Below, piece after piece: positions 10,695-21,759 of a stretch of DNA of 53,258 bases (its first letter is position 1; each line of letters begins with the position of its first letter). The notes below the pieces were generated by a model. It worked only from the letters and a program-made list of their open reading frames with translations. It did not search any database and was not told the DNA's origin. The stretch comes from Phellopilus nigrolimitatus (taxonomy: Eukaryota > Basidiomycota > Agaricomycetes > Hymenochaetales > Hymenochaetaceae): NCBI GenBank assembly GCA_021029095.1, contig JAJOHG010000170.1, positions 1 through 53,258 on the forward strand, written 5' to 3'. A program made the position numbers and the translations under genes.

Positions 10695-13155
10695 TTGAAT
10701 ATGCACCGAGCGTTTGGCAAGCGAGCTTCTATTGGTCATTTGAAATCACCGGGGCAGGACAGTGGCGAGGATGACGCCGACACGCGTGCATCATCCGTTA
10801 TTCGGAGGCCAGCAGGAACAGCTCGAAGCGTTACAAAAAGCCCTAGGAGTCCATATGACCATGCCCGCACAAAACGGAGAAAAGCAATTTCGCGAAAGCG
10901 ATCTCTTTGGGAGACTGCTGGGAGAAGATCAACGTCCCTCGTGAAGCTCGAGGCGAAGTGGAGAGCCAGCCGTCGCGAAGAATCAATTCAAGCGATCACT
11001 TTGGGTGGCAGCCAGAAGAACCCGGGCCGATTCCAACCAGGACATTTCGGGGGGAAGTGGTACGCTTTCTGATGCTGAGGACCGAGGTGGGGTTTATGGG
11101 GAGGATTTGGGCGAGGCTATGAACGAGGATGCAATCGGAACTGTGTGTTGATCCTAATCATATTCTTCATGTTCGACTCTGGATTACTAACGCCACCTAT
11201 TCAGGCTGACAAAGATATCCTGGAGGAGTATCAAAGCAAGAAGGGGTCATCGAGGAGGAGGGTGCCTGATGTAGCTGAGCTGGCCAGGAGTCGGAGGATA
11301 TTGGAGGGAAACTCTACATCAGATCAATCTGCATCCGTCCAGACAACTGACACCGAGGACAGAGGAGTGGAGGTGAGTTTAAATCAGCACGGGCATGTGG
11401 TAAAGCTCAAAATCGCGCTTATACAGAAAGAGATACGGGTAGGCAGGTCTGACGGTCGAGATAAACAGGATGACCCTCGTGGGAGGGGTACGGGTGCCAG
11501 GCTTAAGAGAAGGTATGATGGTGACGACACTGACAAGGAGGTAGGGGTGGAGGGCGAGATCAACCAGGACCAAGAGGGAAATGAGGACAGGGAGGATGAG
11601 GACACAGAGGATGAGGACGAGGAGGACGAGGAGGATGAGGTGGCAACAGCGGCCCCTCGGAGGAAACGTCGACGGAGGTCAAAGAAGCAAGGTGCGCATG
11701 TATATGTCCATTGGAAATTGATCTGACCGCTTGCGAATTCTGTAGCTGAAGGCAGAGAAGAAGGGGATGACTGCCTGTGCTATTACAATGATGCCACGCG
11801 TCAAATTTTGAAGTCTGCTCAACAACAACTCAGACGGGTAATTATTTGCTTAAAACCATACATGAAGAGGCAGGAGATGCAGGAGGAAGCTGAAGAAGCC
11901 TACTTTCGTGGTTGTGCTTTCGTTAAATTACCCAGAAGTAAGTTTCAAGAACCCCATTGTTGTGTGCAGTGAACGAATGTCCGCTTTGGGGCACTTGTAT
12001 CCCATTTTCTGCTCAGTAGCTTTTTTTTCGCATTGAGATTCCCTGATTCACTAATATTCCCACGGTGGAATGAACGTCCATTGGTAACATCCATACCCGA
12101 TTTTTTTTTCTGCTCAGTTGCATTTTTTCGCATTGAGATTTCCTGATTCACTAATATTCCCACGGTGGAATGATCGTCCATTTGGTAACACCCGTACCCG
12201 AATTTTTTTTTCCTGCTCAATTGCTTCATTTCGTTTTCTGCTTGAATATTTCAACTGTTTTTCTTTCCATGCTAACTCTTGCACATCCTAGGACAATGGC
12301 CGCAATACACAGATGGGATGGTTGACCTTGTAAGTGATATTTTTTCTGAAGTTTGGGCAGGGCTGACTCATTTACAAGCTGATGAAGGAGAGTTGGAGCA
12401 CTAGAGAAAAGTTTAGGAATGTCGCTAGAGATGTGGTTGCAGTACACTATATATATAGCCTGGCCACTCCGCGCGAGGCTAGGGGAAAATCGAATGAGGA
12501 AGCACTTCGTGTCAAGCAGCTGGCTGGTCACATTACTGCTCTCATTGGGCTGAAAGATGGTAGGGCGGTATCAGAATTCGCAAAATCAGATGATGTAGGT
12601 CCATTCTTCCCTTAGTCCTGTAGTCTGTCTCAGCTGTGTTTGGCCTATGGCAACAGGGCACTCCATTCGGCCACCCGTCTATCAAGGATCTGATAGTCAG
12701 GTTTCTTTTCAATCCGGAAGGGAAGGATCCACCACTTGCTTGTCAGGATGATGACAATATCCTCGGCGAGATACCGCTACCAACGATAGCATTTGCTTCT
12801 ACTGCCGTATGTAATTCCTTTCCAGCAAACTCATTATTGATCAACGTACATCTGCAGATTTACGCCTGTCTCTGCGAATGGAGATCGGGACAGTTTAGCA
12901 AACATTTCTTCCGAGAGAACCCCCACGAAACGAATTTTAAAATGACCCATAAAAACCTGCTTCTATACGAGCAATCTGGGAATCGCAGCGATGACCTGAA
13001 ATACCTGCAGAAACAGATTCTTGAAGCTGGATTGTAAGCTGATTTCAATTTGTGAAAGTTATGACCGCTCAAATTCGGTATGCAGGAGAAGGATAGGACA
13101 TCAGGATCGGGAAGCCATTGACATGGAAATGCCATTCGAACCCTCGAGCCCCTGA
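10695..13155 (+). CDS. DUF6532-domain protein with acidic disordered middle
   Basis: The C-terminal exons are secure: 11205-11372, 11427-11691, 11746-11937, 12292-12329, 12379-12594, 12657-12806, 12858-13033 and 13086-13155, all GT-AG and phase-consistent, ending PFEPSSP-stop. They encode KDILEEYQSK, an acidic run (EDREDEDTEDEDEEDEEDE), the basic patch RRKRRRR (likely nuclear signal), then the conserved DUF6532-like core: AEEAYFRGCAFVKLP, KFRNVARDVVAVHYIYSL, GTPFGHPSIKDLIVRFLF, IPLPTIAFASTAIYACLCEW and a C-terminal helix. An exon before 11143 encodes acidic SDAEDRGGVYGEDLGEAMNE. The true start near 10695-10762 is uncertain because three frames compete. DUF6532 proteins are expanded in Agaricomycetes and have no known function. 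The intron at 11938-12291 is six times longer than its neighbours and holds a minisatellite. The LTR element begins 160 bp after the stop. Confidence 0.7.
12011..12230. repeat. 101-103-bp minisatellite inside a DUF6532 intron
   Basis: The unit starting GCTCAGT at 12011 recurs at 12112 and, truncated, at 12215. Each copy carries a poly-T run, CGCATTGAGATT, TTCACTAATATTCCCACGG and a GTACCCGA-like end. The array sits wholly within the intron 11938-12291, so it does not change the protein. Confidence 0.8.
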
Positions 13156-13315
13156 TCGTTGCACGGGCAAACTGCAGGGTAAAGGAAGATGGTATCTCGC
13201 AGGGCTTCTGGATGCGCAGGAGGACAGTGAAGGACAAGTGGAAAGAGCACTTCCGGCACCGATGGGGATGAAAATGCAAGGGAGGTTGTGAGCATCATGG
13301 GCGGTGATGGGGAGG

Positions 13316-13821
13316 TGTTAGAACTTACCTTGCTTACCTCACGATCCCCCTTACATCGTTCCTTCCTTGCTTAGTCAGGCCCTTCACCTTTCCATTACCT
13401 TTCCCTTAGTTTATGGCCTGACCCCTTCCTCATTGTACGCGCCCCTCCTAGGTGCTCCCCGCTCCACGCTCCACTGCCTCATTCCACGCTCCACTGTACA
13501 TGCCCCTTACGGGCCTTTCCCTCACGCTCCCCTCATGTCATGCTGCGCATGACTCCATAGCTCCGCTGACATCATAGTCAGCCTCACAGTATATATAGGT
13601 ACATCGCTGGGACCTTAAGCCCCAGCTTGACCTCCTTGTTCAGTAGCTAGCATAGTCTTGCTATTCATCGCCCTTGCTCTTCATAGTCCTGCGCTCTGCG
13701 CTTCACAGTCTTGCCATAGCCATTGTCGCCTTGTCACAGTCAAGCCTCACGTCACTCGTCACATCACTGTCCACAGTCACGCTCCTCGCTCCATTAGGCA
13801 AGACCCTGTTACTCCGTAACA
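13316..13821 (+). repeat. 5-prime LTR
   Basis: It begins TGTTAGAACTTACC and ends TCCGTAACA. It contains a TATATATAGG box at 13589-13598, a probable start-site region downstream, and several CCACGCTCC/CACAGTC short repeats. The target duplication GGAGG is immediately before it. Confidence 0.95.
13589..13598 (+). promoter_or_regulatory. TATA box of the LTR promoter
   Basis: TATATATAGG lies 273 bp into the LTR, and the same motif is preserved in the 3-prime LTR at about 20698-20707. Position and sequence fit an RNA polymerase II LTR promoter; activity is inferred. Confidence 0.65.
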
Positions 13822-13843
13822 TTAGGTCAAGCTCTCTTTTTGA

Positions 13844-15307
13844 TTGTCGACGTATCAACGTCTAGACAAAATTTCTACCCTACCCAAACTCCCCGCTAAC
13901 GCGGTCTGGCCCACCGATCAACCCTACCCAACTGCGGGAACCTATCCACTCACCCTCAGAAGGAGATCGGACGGACGAATTGCCTGGAAAGTATTTCTTG
14001 AAGGAGGCGACCCACACACCGAACTTTTATACCGTTACCACGAATTTGGAATCCTCCAAAACGTCCGACCCCGCGAACACTCAAGCCGACCTATCGAAAT
14101 ACCAACGCCACCACAGCATATCGACCCTGTTGACGTAATCACTCGATCGTTATCTCAAACATCGCTTGACGACAATTCCACTGCACCACCCCACGTTCCT
14201 ACTCGACCAAGTACTCCACCACAGACCACAGTACCGACCGTCACACCAAGCCCCACCATGAGCACCAAAGAAATCGCATTCGCCAAGCCCCCTGACTTCG
14301 ATGGCAAGCGCAGCAATGCCCAATACTTTTGGGATGCCTGCCAGGCCTATCTACGAGGCAACAAGGACATCTACAAGACCGATCTGCACAAAATCACGTT
14401 CGTCCTCTCATTCATGAAGACTGGTTCAGCCGCTACTTTCGCCAGCAATAAGTACAAGACATACACGGACACGGCAGAATACGGAACCTGGGCAGACTTC
14501 ACCAAAGCCTTCGACGCCCAGTTCCTCCCTGTCAATGCCAAACAGGATGCGTCATTTGCAATCGCCAATTGCAAACAGGACGACGATGTCGACGGCTTCA
14601 TCGCTACATTCAAGAGTCTCGCCCTCCAAGCCGGGTTCACCCAAGAGGAACCCCTCATCGAGTACTTCCGCTGAGGTCTCAAATCCAGCATTGCAGACAA
14701 GATCTACAATCGAGGCGAGCCTACTACACTTGAAGGATGGTACACCGAAGCCAGCAAAGCCCAACAGAACCTACGACGCCAAGCTGAGCTCAAGCACGCA
14801 CGACAAGCGTTGGTCTGGGGCTTTGGTACCAGCCCAGGCAACAACCTGACGAAGAAGACTGACCCTGAAGGCTTCCAACGCAGCTCCAGCGGCGCAGCCT
14901 GGGAGCCAACTTCTGGGAAGCAAACCGATCCCAACGCCATGGAAATTGGACGAGTCTCTAAGGAGGAGAGAGATTGTCGCAAGACAGACGGACTTTGCTT
15001 CTATTGCGGGAAGAAGGGACATCTGGCGCGCGAATGCCGTCAGAAATTCGACACTCCCAACAGTCGACGATTCGCCTTTGACAATCGAACCACGAGGGCT
15101 GGCAGCAACTACAAGATCATGTTCCATCGCGACCCCCCGAGGCGCAGCATCCGCAGCACCCCAGCCACAGAAGCGCCTGCCCAGCATGCCGAATCTTCGA
15201 CACCCGCTAAAGAACCCCCTTCGGCCCGCATTCGCGCCATCCTGGCCAACCTCTCTGAAGAAGAACGCAAATCCGCATTCGACAACCTGGACCTCGAGGG
15301 TTTTTAA
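13844..15307 (+). pseudogene. gag: gag of the LTR element, interrupted by an in-frame TGA
   Basis: The frame opens with MSTYQRLDKI at 13844. It runs through a proline/threonine-rich spacer, then the Retrotrans_gag-like part (AKPPDFDGKRSNAQYFWDAC, TWADFTKAFDAQFLP) up to EEPLIEYFR, where TGA at 14672-14674 interrupts it. The same frame continues GLKSSIADKIYNRG to a CCHC nucleocapsid knuckle CFYCGKKGHLARECRQ near 14995-15045 and ends at TAA 15305-15307. The stop is likely a CGA-to-TGA change (one C-to-T step), which is typical of methylated-C deamination. The protein would package the element RNA. The last codons, GAG GGT TTT TAA, form a canonical -1 slip site into pol. Confidence 0.85.
15298..15304 (+). 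promoter_or_regulatory. Candidate -1 ribosomal frameshift heptamer GGGTTTT at gag stop
   Basis: In the gag frame the bases read as G_GGT_TTT directly before TAA, the X_XXY_YYZ pattern of -1 slippery sites. After a -1 slip the frame reads TTA AGA AGG from 15304 and stays open through 28 codons to the pol ATG at 15388 and beyond. I have not evaluated a downstream pseudoknot. Confidence 0.65.
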
Positions 15308-18300
15308 GAAGGCAGCCAGCATCGACGTCTGCACTGCCTAGTATTTCGATTTCTCCTGTAATCATAGCCGAACATGCCCACAATTCTATGAAAATTCCCA
15401 TCGGCATCCACTCGAGAAAAGAAATCGTCGAAACCACAGCCCTCATAGACTCCGGCGCAGAAGGACAATTCCTCGACTCCACCTTTGTGGACATACACCA
15501 AATCCCCACCAAACCTCTGCGTCGACCCATTCAAGTCCTTAATGTTGATGGAACTCCTAATTCCGAAGGAGAAATCAGTCGTTTCACTTGGCGATTCATT
15601 GCGATCGGCGAAGAACTCATCCCAATTTATTTTCTCGTTACCTCCCTTGGAAGAGAAACCGCTATCCTGGGCCTTCCTTGGCTACGTCGCATCAACCCCA
15701 AAATTGATTGGGAGAAACGCACTCTGGACATCCCTAAGCAAAATCCACGATCCCTATCTTTTGCCCGATGCGAATCCTATGCCCCACCCGAAGAGCGATC
15801 TTTTGTCGCAAAAATCACTCTCAACATCCGCGCAAAAGTAAACACCGCCATGGATCTTGCACAACGTGCCAATGCTGCCAAGGAACAGAAACCCCTTGAA
15901 GAAATTGTACCAGCACACTACCACCAGTTCCTGAAGGTTTTCGAACAGAAGGCATCCGAACGTTTTCCTCCAGTACGGACCTATGACCACGCCATCGTCC
16001 TAAAACCCGATTTCCAACCTAAAGACTGCAAAGTCTATCCCATGGCACCCACGGAACAAAAGGCTCTGGATGACTTCCTTGACGACAACTTGAAGAAAGG
16101 TTATATTCGCAAATCCTCTTCCCCCATGGCCTCACCTTTCTTCTTCGTCGGAAAAAAGGACGGAAAATTGTGTGGATGCCAGGACTATCGCAAACTCAAC
16201 GAAGGAACAGTCAAAAACGCTTATCCGATTCCCCTCGTATCTGAACTATTAGACAAAATTCAGGGCGCAAAATACTTCACCAAACTGGATGTACGATGGG
16301 GATACAACAATATTCGGATCAAAGACGGCGACCAATGGAAGGCAGCATTCAAAACAAATCGAGGACTCTTCGAACCCATGGTCATGTTTTTTGGACTTTG
16401 CAATTCACCAGCGACTTTTCAAGCATTCATGGATGATACCTTCCGAACCGTTCTGCTGGAAGGATGGGTCCTCATCTACATGGACGACATTTTCATCATG
16501 GCCTCGGACATTCCTACACTTCGCGAACGTACCCGCAAAGTCCTCGCCATTGGACAAGATGCCGACTTATACTTCAAACCGGAGAAATGTGTTTTCGAAG
16601 CCACACAGGTAGAATATCTTGGACTTATCATTTCGGAAAACTCAGTTTCCATGGACCCTGTCAAACTGGCTGGTATCTCGCAATGGCCCACACCGACGAA
16701 CAAAACCCAAGTCCACTCCTTCCTAGGGTTCTGCAACTTCTATCGCCAATTCATCGACCATTATGCAGAAATTGCGGCACCATTGGACGTACTAAAAAGG
16801 GAGAAAACCACCTGGGAATGGTCAGACGTACATGAGAATGCATTCCAACGGCTCAAAGGCAAATTCCTGGAGAAACCCATTCTCCAGATGCCTGACAAAA
16901 CTCGGCCATTCATCCTGGAAACCGACGCCTCTGGTGTAGCATCGGCTGGCACTCTTAAACAACTCGACTCGAACGGCGAACCCCATCCCTGTGGTTTCAT
17001 CTCCAAACAGTTTGACGACACCCAACGACGCTATGAGATTTATGATCGAGAACTCTTGGCGATCATCCGCGGACTTGAGGCCTGGCGACACTATCTATTG
17101 GGTGCACCCCATAAGATAACCATCTGGTGCGACCACAAGAACCTTACCTATTTCCGTGCGGCCCGCCGTCTTTCACCCCGCCAAGCACGATGGAGTCTAT
17201 TTCTCTCCCAGTTCGACCACCACATTCAATACGCACCAGGAAAAGACAACACCACAGATCCCATGTCTCGACGCTCTGACTACCTAATTGATGGCAAATC
17301 AGAACCCGATGACCCCCCACTCTTACCCGAATCCGTCTTCGTGGCCACGACTACATTCGACTTTAAGACCCGTCTAATTCTTCGCACCAAGGAAGACAAC
17401 TTTGCCAATGAAGCTCTCAATATCATCCGATCAGCCGGTACTTCCACCATTTCGGTCTTCCCTTGCCGATTGGACAGAAAAAGATGGCATTGTATTCTTT
17501 AAACAGAAGGCCTACATCCCAGACGACATCGAACTTCGCCGACATGCAGTACAACTGTACCACGACACCCCTGTCATGGGACACCCTGGAATTTACAAAA
17601 CCCTCGCATTGCTCAAACAACACTATTGGTGGCCAGGAATGTACATCTTTGTTAAGAAATTTGTCAATGGTTGCGCAATCTGTCAACAAATGAAGATCAA
17701 CACTCATCCCACCGTCCCACCCCTCCATCCGATCCCTGCTGAACCCAATGCGCATCCATTTTCCACAGTCTCCATGGACTTTATCACCGGACTCCCCGAA
17801 TCAAATGGCTACGACTCCTTATTCGTCACTGTCGATCACAACCTTTCCAAAGGCATCGTCCTTTCCCCCTGCAACAAAACCATTGATGCCCTTGGAACTG
17901 CCCAATTGTATCACGACAACGTCTACCGGCGCTTTGGGTTACCCCAGAAACTCATCTCCGACCGAGGACCCCAATTTGCCTCCAAAGTATTCCAGGAGCT
18001 TTGCAAAAAGCTCAATATCACATCAGCCCTATCCACCGCATTCCACCCTCAAACAGACGGAGAAACGGAGCGAGTAAACCAAGAAGTCAAAGCATACCTT
18101 CGAATTTATTGCGGACGCCATCCCGAAACCTGGGCTAATCACCTGCCTGATATCGAGTTCGCACACAATCAGCGTGAACATTCTGCCACAAAACGCTCTC
18201 CATTCTCACTCCTTATGGGGTACGAACCAATCGCCATCCCTGCTGCAGACCCCAACTCCGATCACCCCTCGGTAGAAGAACGCCTTCGCTCCCTTAAAGC

Positions 18301-18805
18301 CCTCCGAGAAGAAGCACTTGCTGCGCATGAGCTTGCTCACATGCACATGGCTGCCCGCATGACTCGGAATTTCACACCCTTCAAGAAAGGGGAGAAAGTT
18401 TGGCTAGAAGCCCGGAACCTTGACATCGCCTCTCCATACAAGAAATTGTCCCCTAAACGCGAAGGCCCCTTCGAAATCAAGGACGTGCTATCCCCATGGT
18501 CTTATCGCCTGACTCTACCGGCCCGATGGCGAATCCACAACGTCTTCCATGCCTCCCTCCTGACTCGTTATGTGGAGACCGATACCCACGGACCTACCCA
18601 CGCGGAGCCACCACCTGACCTTGTCAATGGAGAAGAAGAATACGAGGTTGACGCAATACTACGTCATCGCTTCCCAAAGAACCGAAGACAATACCTCGTG
18701 TCCTGGAAAGGATGGTCATCGCTCCACAACTCGTGGCAGAAGGAATCGGACCTCAAAAATGCGAAAAAACTTCTCAACGACTATAAAAAGACCCATCGAC
18801 TCTAA
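15304..18805 (+). pseudogene. pol: pol of the LTR element (PR-RT-RNaseH-INT-chromodomain), one frame change
   Basis: Domains in order: aspartic protease with LIDSGAEGQF (about 15448); reverse transcriptase with KLDVRWGYNNIRIKDGDQWK, the FGLCNSPATFQ block and the catalytic YMDD at about 16479-16490; RNase H with LETDASGVASAGTL and YEIYDRELLAIIRGLEAW; integrase zinc-binding HPGIYKT..CAICQQMK; integrase core with SMDFITGLPES (first Asp), a second Asp in SDRGPQF and Glu in DGETERVNQEVK; and a C-terminal chromodomain YEVDAILRHR...YLVSWKGW..NSWQKESDL. The first frame (from 15304/15388) ends at 17502 and the second starts before 17402, so the joined protein needs a one-base skip near 17450-17470, between RNase H and integrase. 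Programmed shifts are not usual there, so I read it as damage or a sequencing error. The chromodomain places the element among chromoviruses, which target marked chromatin. Confidence 0.9.
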
Positions 18806-18837
18806 CACCGTCCATCAGCTCCCACTTCCACTGTCCC

Positions 18838-20019
18838 ATGCCCTACTTCCCATTCCACCTACCGCACCTACCCTCTGTCAACTGGACTTTCGCCCTCGAA
18901 ATTGGAGAATCCACCCCTATCTTCCTCCAGTTCATCATCGACCACACCGACTACCCCGACGACCGCCGCCTCGTAATCCGCCTCGGCATCGACATCCTCG
19001 AACAGCAAATCTCCACCTCGTCTTCCGATCCATCCCACGCAGCCGCAGGATCAATCGTCGATCCCGAGCCGTCCCTGCACGCAACATACCTGTACACTTT
19101 GGCCCACCTGAAGACCTCATCCCCGACCTCGACCCCGTCCCTGTCTATCGCGATGCCGCCACAGAGATCCCCGAAGCGCCTGAACACCTTTGATCCGCTC
19201 CCGGCACCTCATACTCGGCTCCCCGTCTCTGGCAACCGACCCAACCTCGACTTCGCCAACGATCGCTCTTTCCTCCGTCATGTCTTCGTCGATCCCGGTC
19301 TCGCCAGCCCCATCAGTCAAACCATCCGAGAATCTCAACGACCCGATCTCGTCCGCTGGCAGAAGGCCCATGACCAAGCCGAGCAGAACCTCGCTATCGC
19401 CAATCGTATGGGTGAACATATCGATGAACTGCGCGACGAAAACGAGAAGGCAAAGTCTACGGCCCGTCGGCAAATTCGGCAAATCTTGGAAGGAGCCCTC
19501 GATGCTGGTGTACTCGCTATCCTGGACGACTATCGACCCTCGAATGACCGCTTTCCCATTGATGAAGCCACAGGCGCCATTGATCTCACCTCGCCTCCGC
19601 CTGGACTTCCGGTCCCTCCACCGTCGACTCCGCCACCTCCTGCTGCACCGTCACTGTCCCCGTCACCCCCCGATGAATTCATTTCCGGAACATCACCACC
19701 GGTCACTCCACCCACGGCTCGTCCCTTCCGGCGCGCAGTCAATCCCTTCACGCAGTCCATGATGGGTGACGTCCCGTTCTCTCAGATGTCGCCTCAGGAG
19801 ATCCAAGGACACCTTAACCGGCGCAATTCCCCTGAGAACTCCACGGCAACTCCGCTTCGAGTTCGGACACAGTTCTCACCACGGGTCATCAGGTGCTTCA
19901 CATGCGGCCAAGACGGACATCGGCAACAGGATTGTATTCGCTACCAATGCGGATGGTGCGACAGACTCGCCCCCGGACACTCTTCGACTAACTGCCCGCA
20001 CACGAACCGTCACTATTAG
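18838..20019 (+). CDS. Third ORF of the LTR element: proline-rich protein with C-terminal zinc knuckles
   Basis: An intact 393-codon frame starts 32 bp after the pol stop, in the -1 frame relative to the second half of pol. The N-terminus (MPYFPFHLPHLPSVNW) is followed by a Ser/Thr-rich part, a predicted helical segment with charged heptads (QKAHDQAEQNLAIANRMGEH at about residues 170-200), a long Pro-rich linker (about 240-300), and at the C-terminus a CCHC-type knuckle CFTCGQDGHRQQDC followed by CGWCDRLAPGHSSTNC. It has no transmembrane segment, so it is not an envelope protein. The knuckles suggest RNA or DNA binding, like a second nucleocapsid. It lies in the env position but inside the LTRs, and unlike gag and pol it is undamaged. 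Function unknown. Confidence 0.75.
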   Translation: MPYFPFHLPHLPSVNWTFALEIGESTPIFLQFIIDHTDYPDDRRLVIRLGIDILEQQISTSSSDPSHAAAGSIVDPEPSLHATYLYTLAHLKTSSPTSTPSLSIAMPPQRSPKRLNTFDPLPAPHTRLPVSGNRPNLDFANDRSFLRHVFVDPGLASPISQTIRESQRPDLVRWQKAHDQAEQNLAIANRMGEHIDELRDENEKAKSTARRQIRQILEGALDAGVLAILDDYRPSNDRFPIDEATGAIDLTSPPPGLPVPPPSTPPPPAAPSLSPSPPDEFISGTSPPVTPPTARPFRRAVNPFTQSMMGDVPFSQMSPQEIQGHLNRRNSPENSTATPLRVRTQFSPRVIRCFTCGQDGHRQQDCIRYQCGWCDRLAPGHSSTNCPHTNRHY

Positions 20020-20411
20020 GGGCGGAACGTCCGCAATGACGTTAAACTAGAGGTCGTTGTGGGAACAGATTCGTGAAACCCTCTGCTTTCAGGTGACGCT
20101 GACAAACCTGGTCCAACGTTTTGGGTGAGCTTTATTGCTTTCGTTAAACCCTTCTTGAAGTTGTAGGCTCGCTCGAAACCTTCTGCTTGTTGGTGATGCT
20201 GAGAAACCTTCACGGCTGGAGATTTTCGGAATCCGGCATGGTCACGTCTCGTCTCATCTCGCTTTTTCTTGTTGAGTTTTCTCTTTTACTTGTCAGTTTT
20301 GACTTCCTTCACGCGCATTGTAACTGCTTATTGGCGTTTATTTCGCCTTATCGCGTTTTCTTTTCGCCTTTCCTTTGTTTCCTTTGACAGTTTCGGCGAA
20401 CTGTCGGTCTT

Positions 20412-20424
20412 AAAGAGGGGGTAA
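20412..20424 (+). other. Polypurine tract of the LTR element
   Basis: AAAGAGGGGG sits just before the 3-prime LTR and is the expected plus-strand primer site. The 390 bp between ORF3 and this tract have no gene. Confidence 0.75.
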
Positions 20425-20930
20425 TGTTAGAACTTACCTTGCTTACCTCACGATCCCCCTTACATCATTCCTTCCTTGCTTAGTCAGGCCCTTCACCTTT
20501 CCATTACCTTTCCCTTAGTTCATGGCCTGACCTCTTCGTCATTGTACGCGCCCCTCCTGGGCGTTCCCCGCTCCACGCTCCACTGCCTCATTCCACGCTC
20601 CACAGTACACGCCCCTTACGGGCCTTTCCCTCACGCTCCCCTCATGTCATGCTGCGCATGACTCCATAGCTCCGCTGACATCATAGTCAGCCTCACAGTA
20701 TATATAGGTACATCGCTGGGACCTTAAGCCCCAGCTTGACCTCCTTGTTCAGTAGCTAGCATAGTCTTGCTATTCATCGCCCTTGCTCTTCATAGTCCTG
20801 CGCTCTGCGCTTCACAGTCTTGCCATAGCCATCGTCGCCTTGTCACAGTCAAGCCTCACGTCACTCGTCACATCACTGTCCACAGTCACGCTCCTCGCTC
20901 CATTAGGCAAGACCCTGTTACTCCGTAACA
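20425..20930 (+). repeat. 3-prime LTR
   Basis: Same length as the 5-prime LTR with about ten visible substitutions. It is followed by the target duplication GGAGG at 20931-20935. Confidence 0.95.
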
Positions 20931-20935
20931 GGAGG

Positions 20936-21576
20936 TGGTTGTCGAAGTGAGATGTTTGTGGAACCCAGCAGGTACGGATGGTATGAGGGGTATGAGGAGG
21001 AGAGTGGGTTATTTCGTTGCAGTGTTTTGTTTCAACTACGAGCCTGCAATCAAATTATCAAATTTTTGTTGCAGTATTTTGTTTCAACTACGAGCCTGCA
21101 ATAAAATTATCAAATTTCAACAAATATTCCACAGCCTCTGACCACCGGTTTTCACATTGATTCGTCAGTAATATAGGAAGATTCATTTTCTTCATCTGCT
21201 CCAGATGGCGTGCGCTGTGAACGGTACTAAGCCTGGCCTTCAAGGGAAGCATCCTAGGATATTTCACTCGCCAACTGGTCAAATGATCCTGAGATTTCCC
21301 CTCAGGCTGGGAAGAATGCTTCCCCCAGATCTGCACTTTCTACAGACTATGCAACCAGTCCTACCATGCTACATAACCTAAATGAACTATGACGCCTAAA
21401 CACTACACCGCTAATGAGCCTAGGACAGCTAAATGCACTAATGAAACTACACACTACACTTCACTAAAGCAACTCTGTAGTGCTGCAGAGTTGATGGCAA
21501 ACTACAGCCGGCTATGTTGCTATAGTAACTTGGTAGTGCTACAGAGTCTCAGCTAGTATTTTAAGGTTTCCTGATG
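20936..21576. other. Flank of the LTR insertion, no gene supported; short tandem repeats
   Basis: The flank joins smoothly to the sequence left of the element once one GGAGG is removed. A 52-bp tandem duplication lies at 21016-21117. Two copies of a GTAGTGCT(G/A)CAGAGT motif occur near 21477 and 21531. The frame at 20935-21141 is open but unrecognised. Confidence 0.5.
21016..21117. repeat. 52-bp tandem duplication
   Basis: GTTGCAGTGTTTTGTTTCAA at 21016 recurs at 21068 with only scattered substitutions. Both copies continue through CTACGAGCCTGCAAT and an AT-rich tail. Confidence 0.85.
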
Positions 21577-21757
21577 CAGTAGCTAGCATAGTCTTGCTAT
21601 TCATCGCCTTTGCCCTTCATAGTCTTGCGCCCGGCGCTTCACAGTCTTGCCATAGTCATCGTCACCTTGTCACAGTCAAGCCTCACGTCACTCGTCACGT
21701 CACTGTCCACAGTCACGCTCCTCGCTCCATTAGGCAAGACCCTGTTACTCCGTAACA
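21577..21757 (+). mobile_element. Truncated LTR fragment of the same element family
   Basis: This segment matches the last 181 bp of the LTR (from CAGTAGCTAGCATAG to CTCCGTAACA), with several substitutions. The first 325 bp of the LTR are missing and no target duplication is visible. It shares the element's orientation. It is an older insertion or recombination remnant of the same family. Confidence 0.9.
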
Positions 21758-21759
21758 CA

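Larger units (their letters stand above)
13316..20930 (+). mobile_element. Ty3/gypsy chromodomain LTR retrotransposon, full length
   Basis: The element is bounded by two 506-bp LTRs (13316-13821 and 20425-20930) that start TGTTAG and end GTAACA. They differ at roughly ten positions by eye, about 98% identical. The 5-bp duplication GGAGG flanks both ends (13311-13315 and 20931-20935). A purine tract precedes the 3-prime LTR at 20412-20421. No TGG-type tRNA primer site follows the 5-prime LTR; the sequence there is TTAGGTCAAG, so the priming mode is unclear. Order of parts: gag with a CCHC knuckle, pol (protease, reverse transcriptase, RNase H, integrase, chromodomain), then an extra ORF with zinc knuckles. 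gag has one in-frame TGA and pol one frame change, so this copy is probably not autonomous as read. Confidence 0.95.

Noticed and set aside
13822..13840. tRNA primer-binding site after the 5-prime LTR
   Set aside because: The sequence does not begin with TGG and I cannot match it to a tRNA end; the priming mode is left open.
18570..19193. 207-codon Arg/Pro-rich frame overlapping the pol end and ORF3
   Set aside because: It is a shadow of the chromodomain and ORF3 frames, with a composition typical of an out-of-frame reading.
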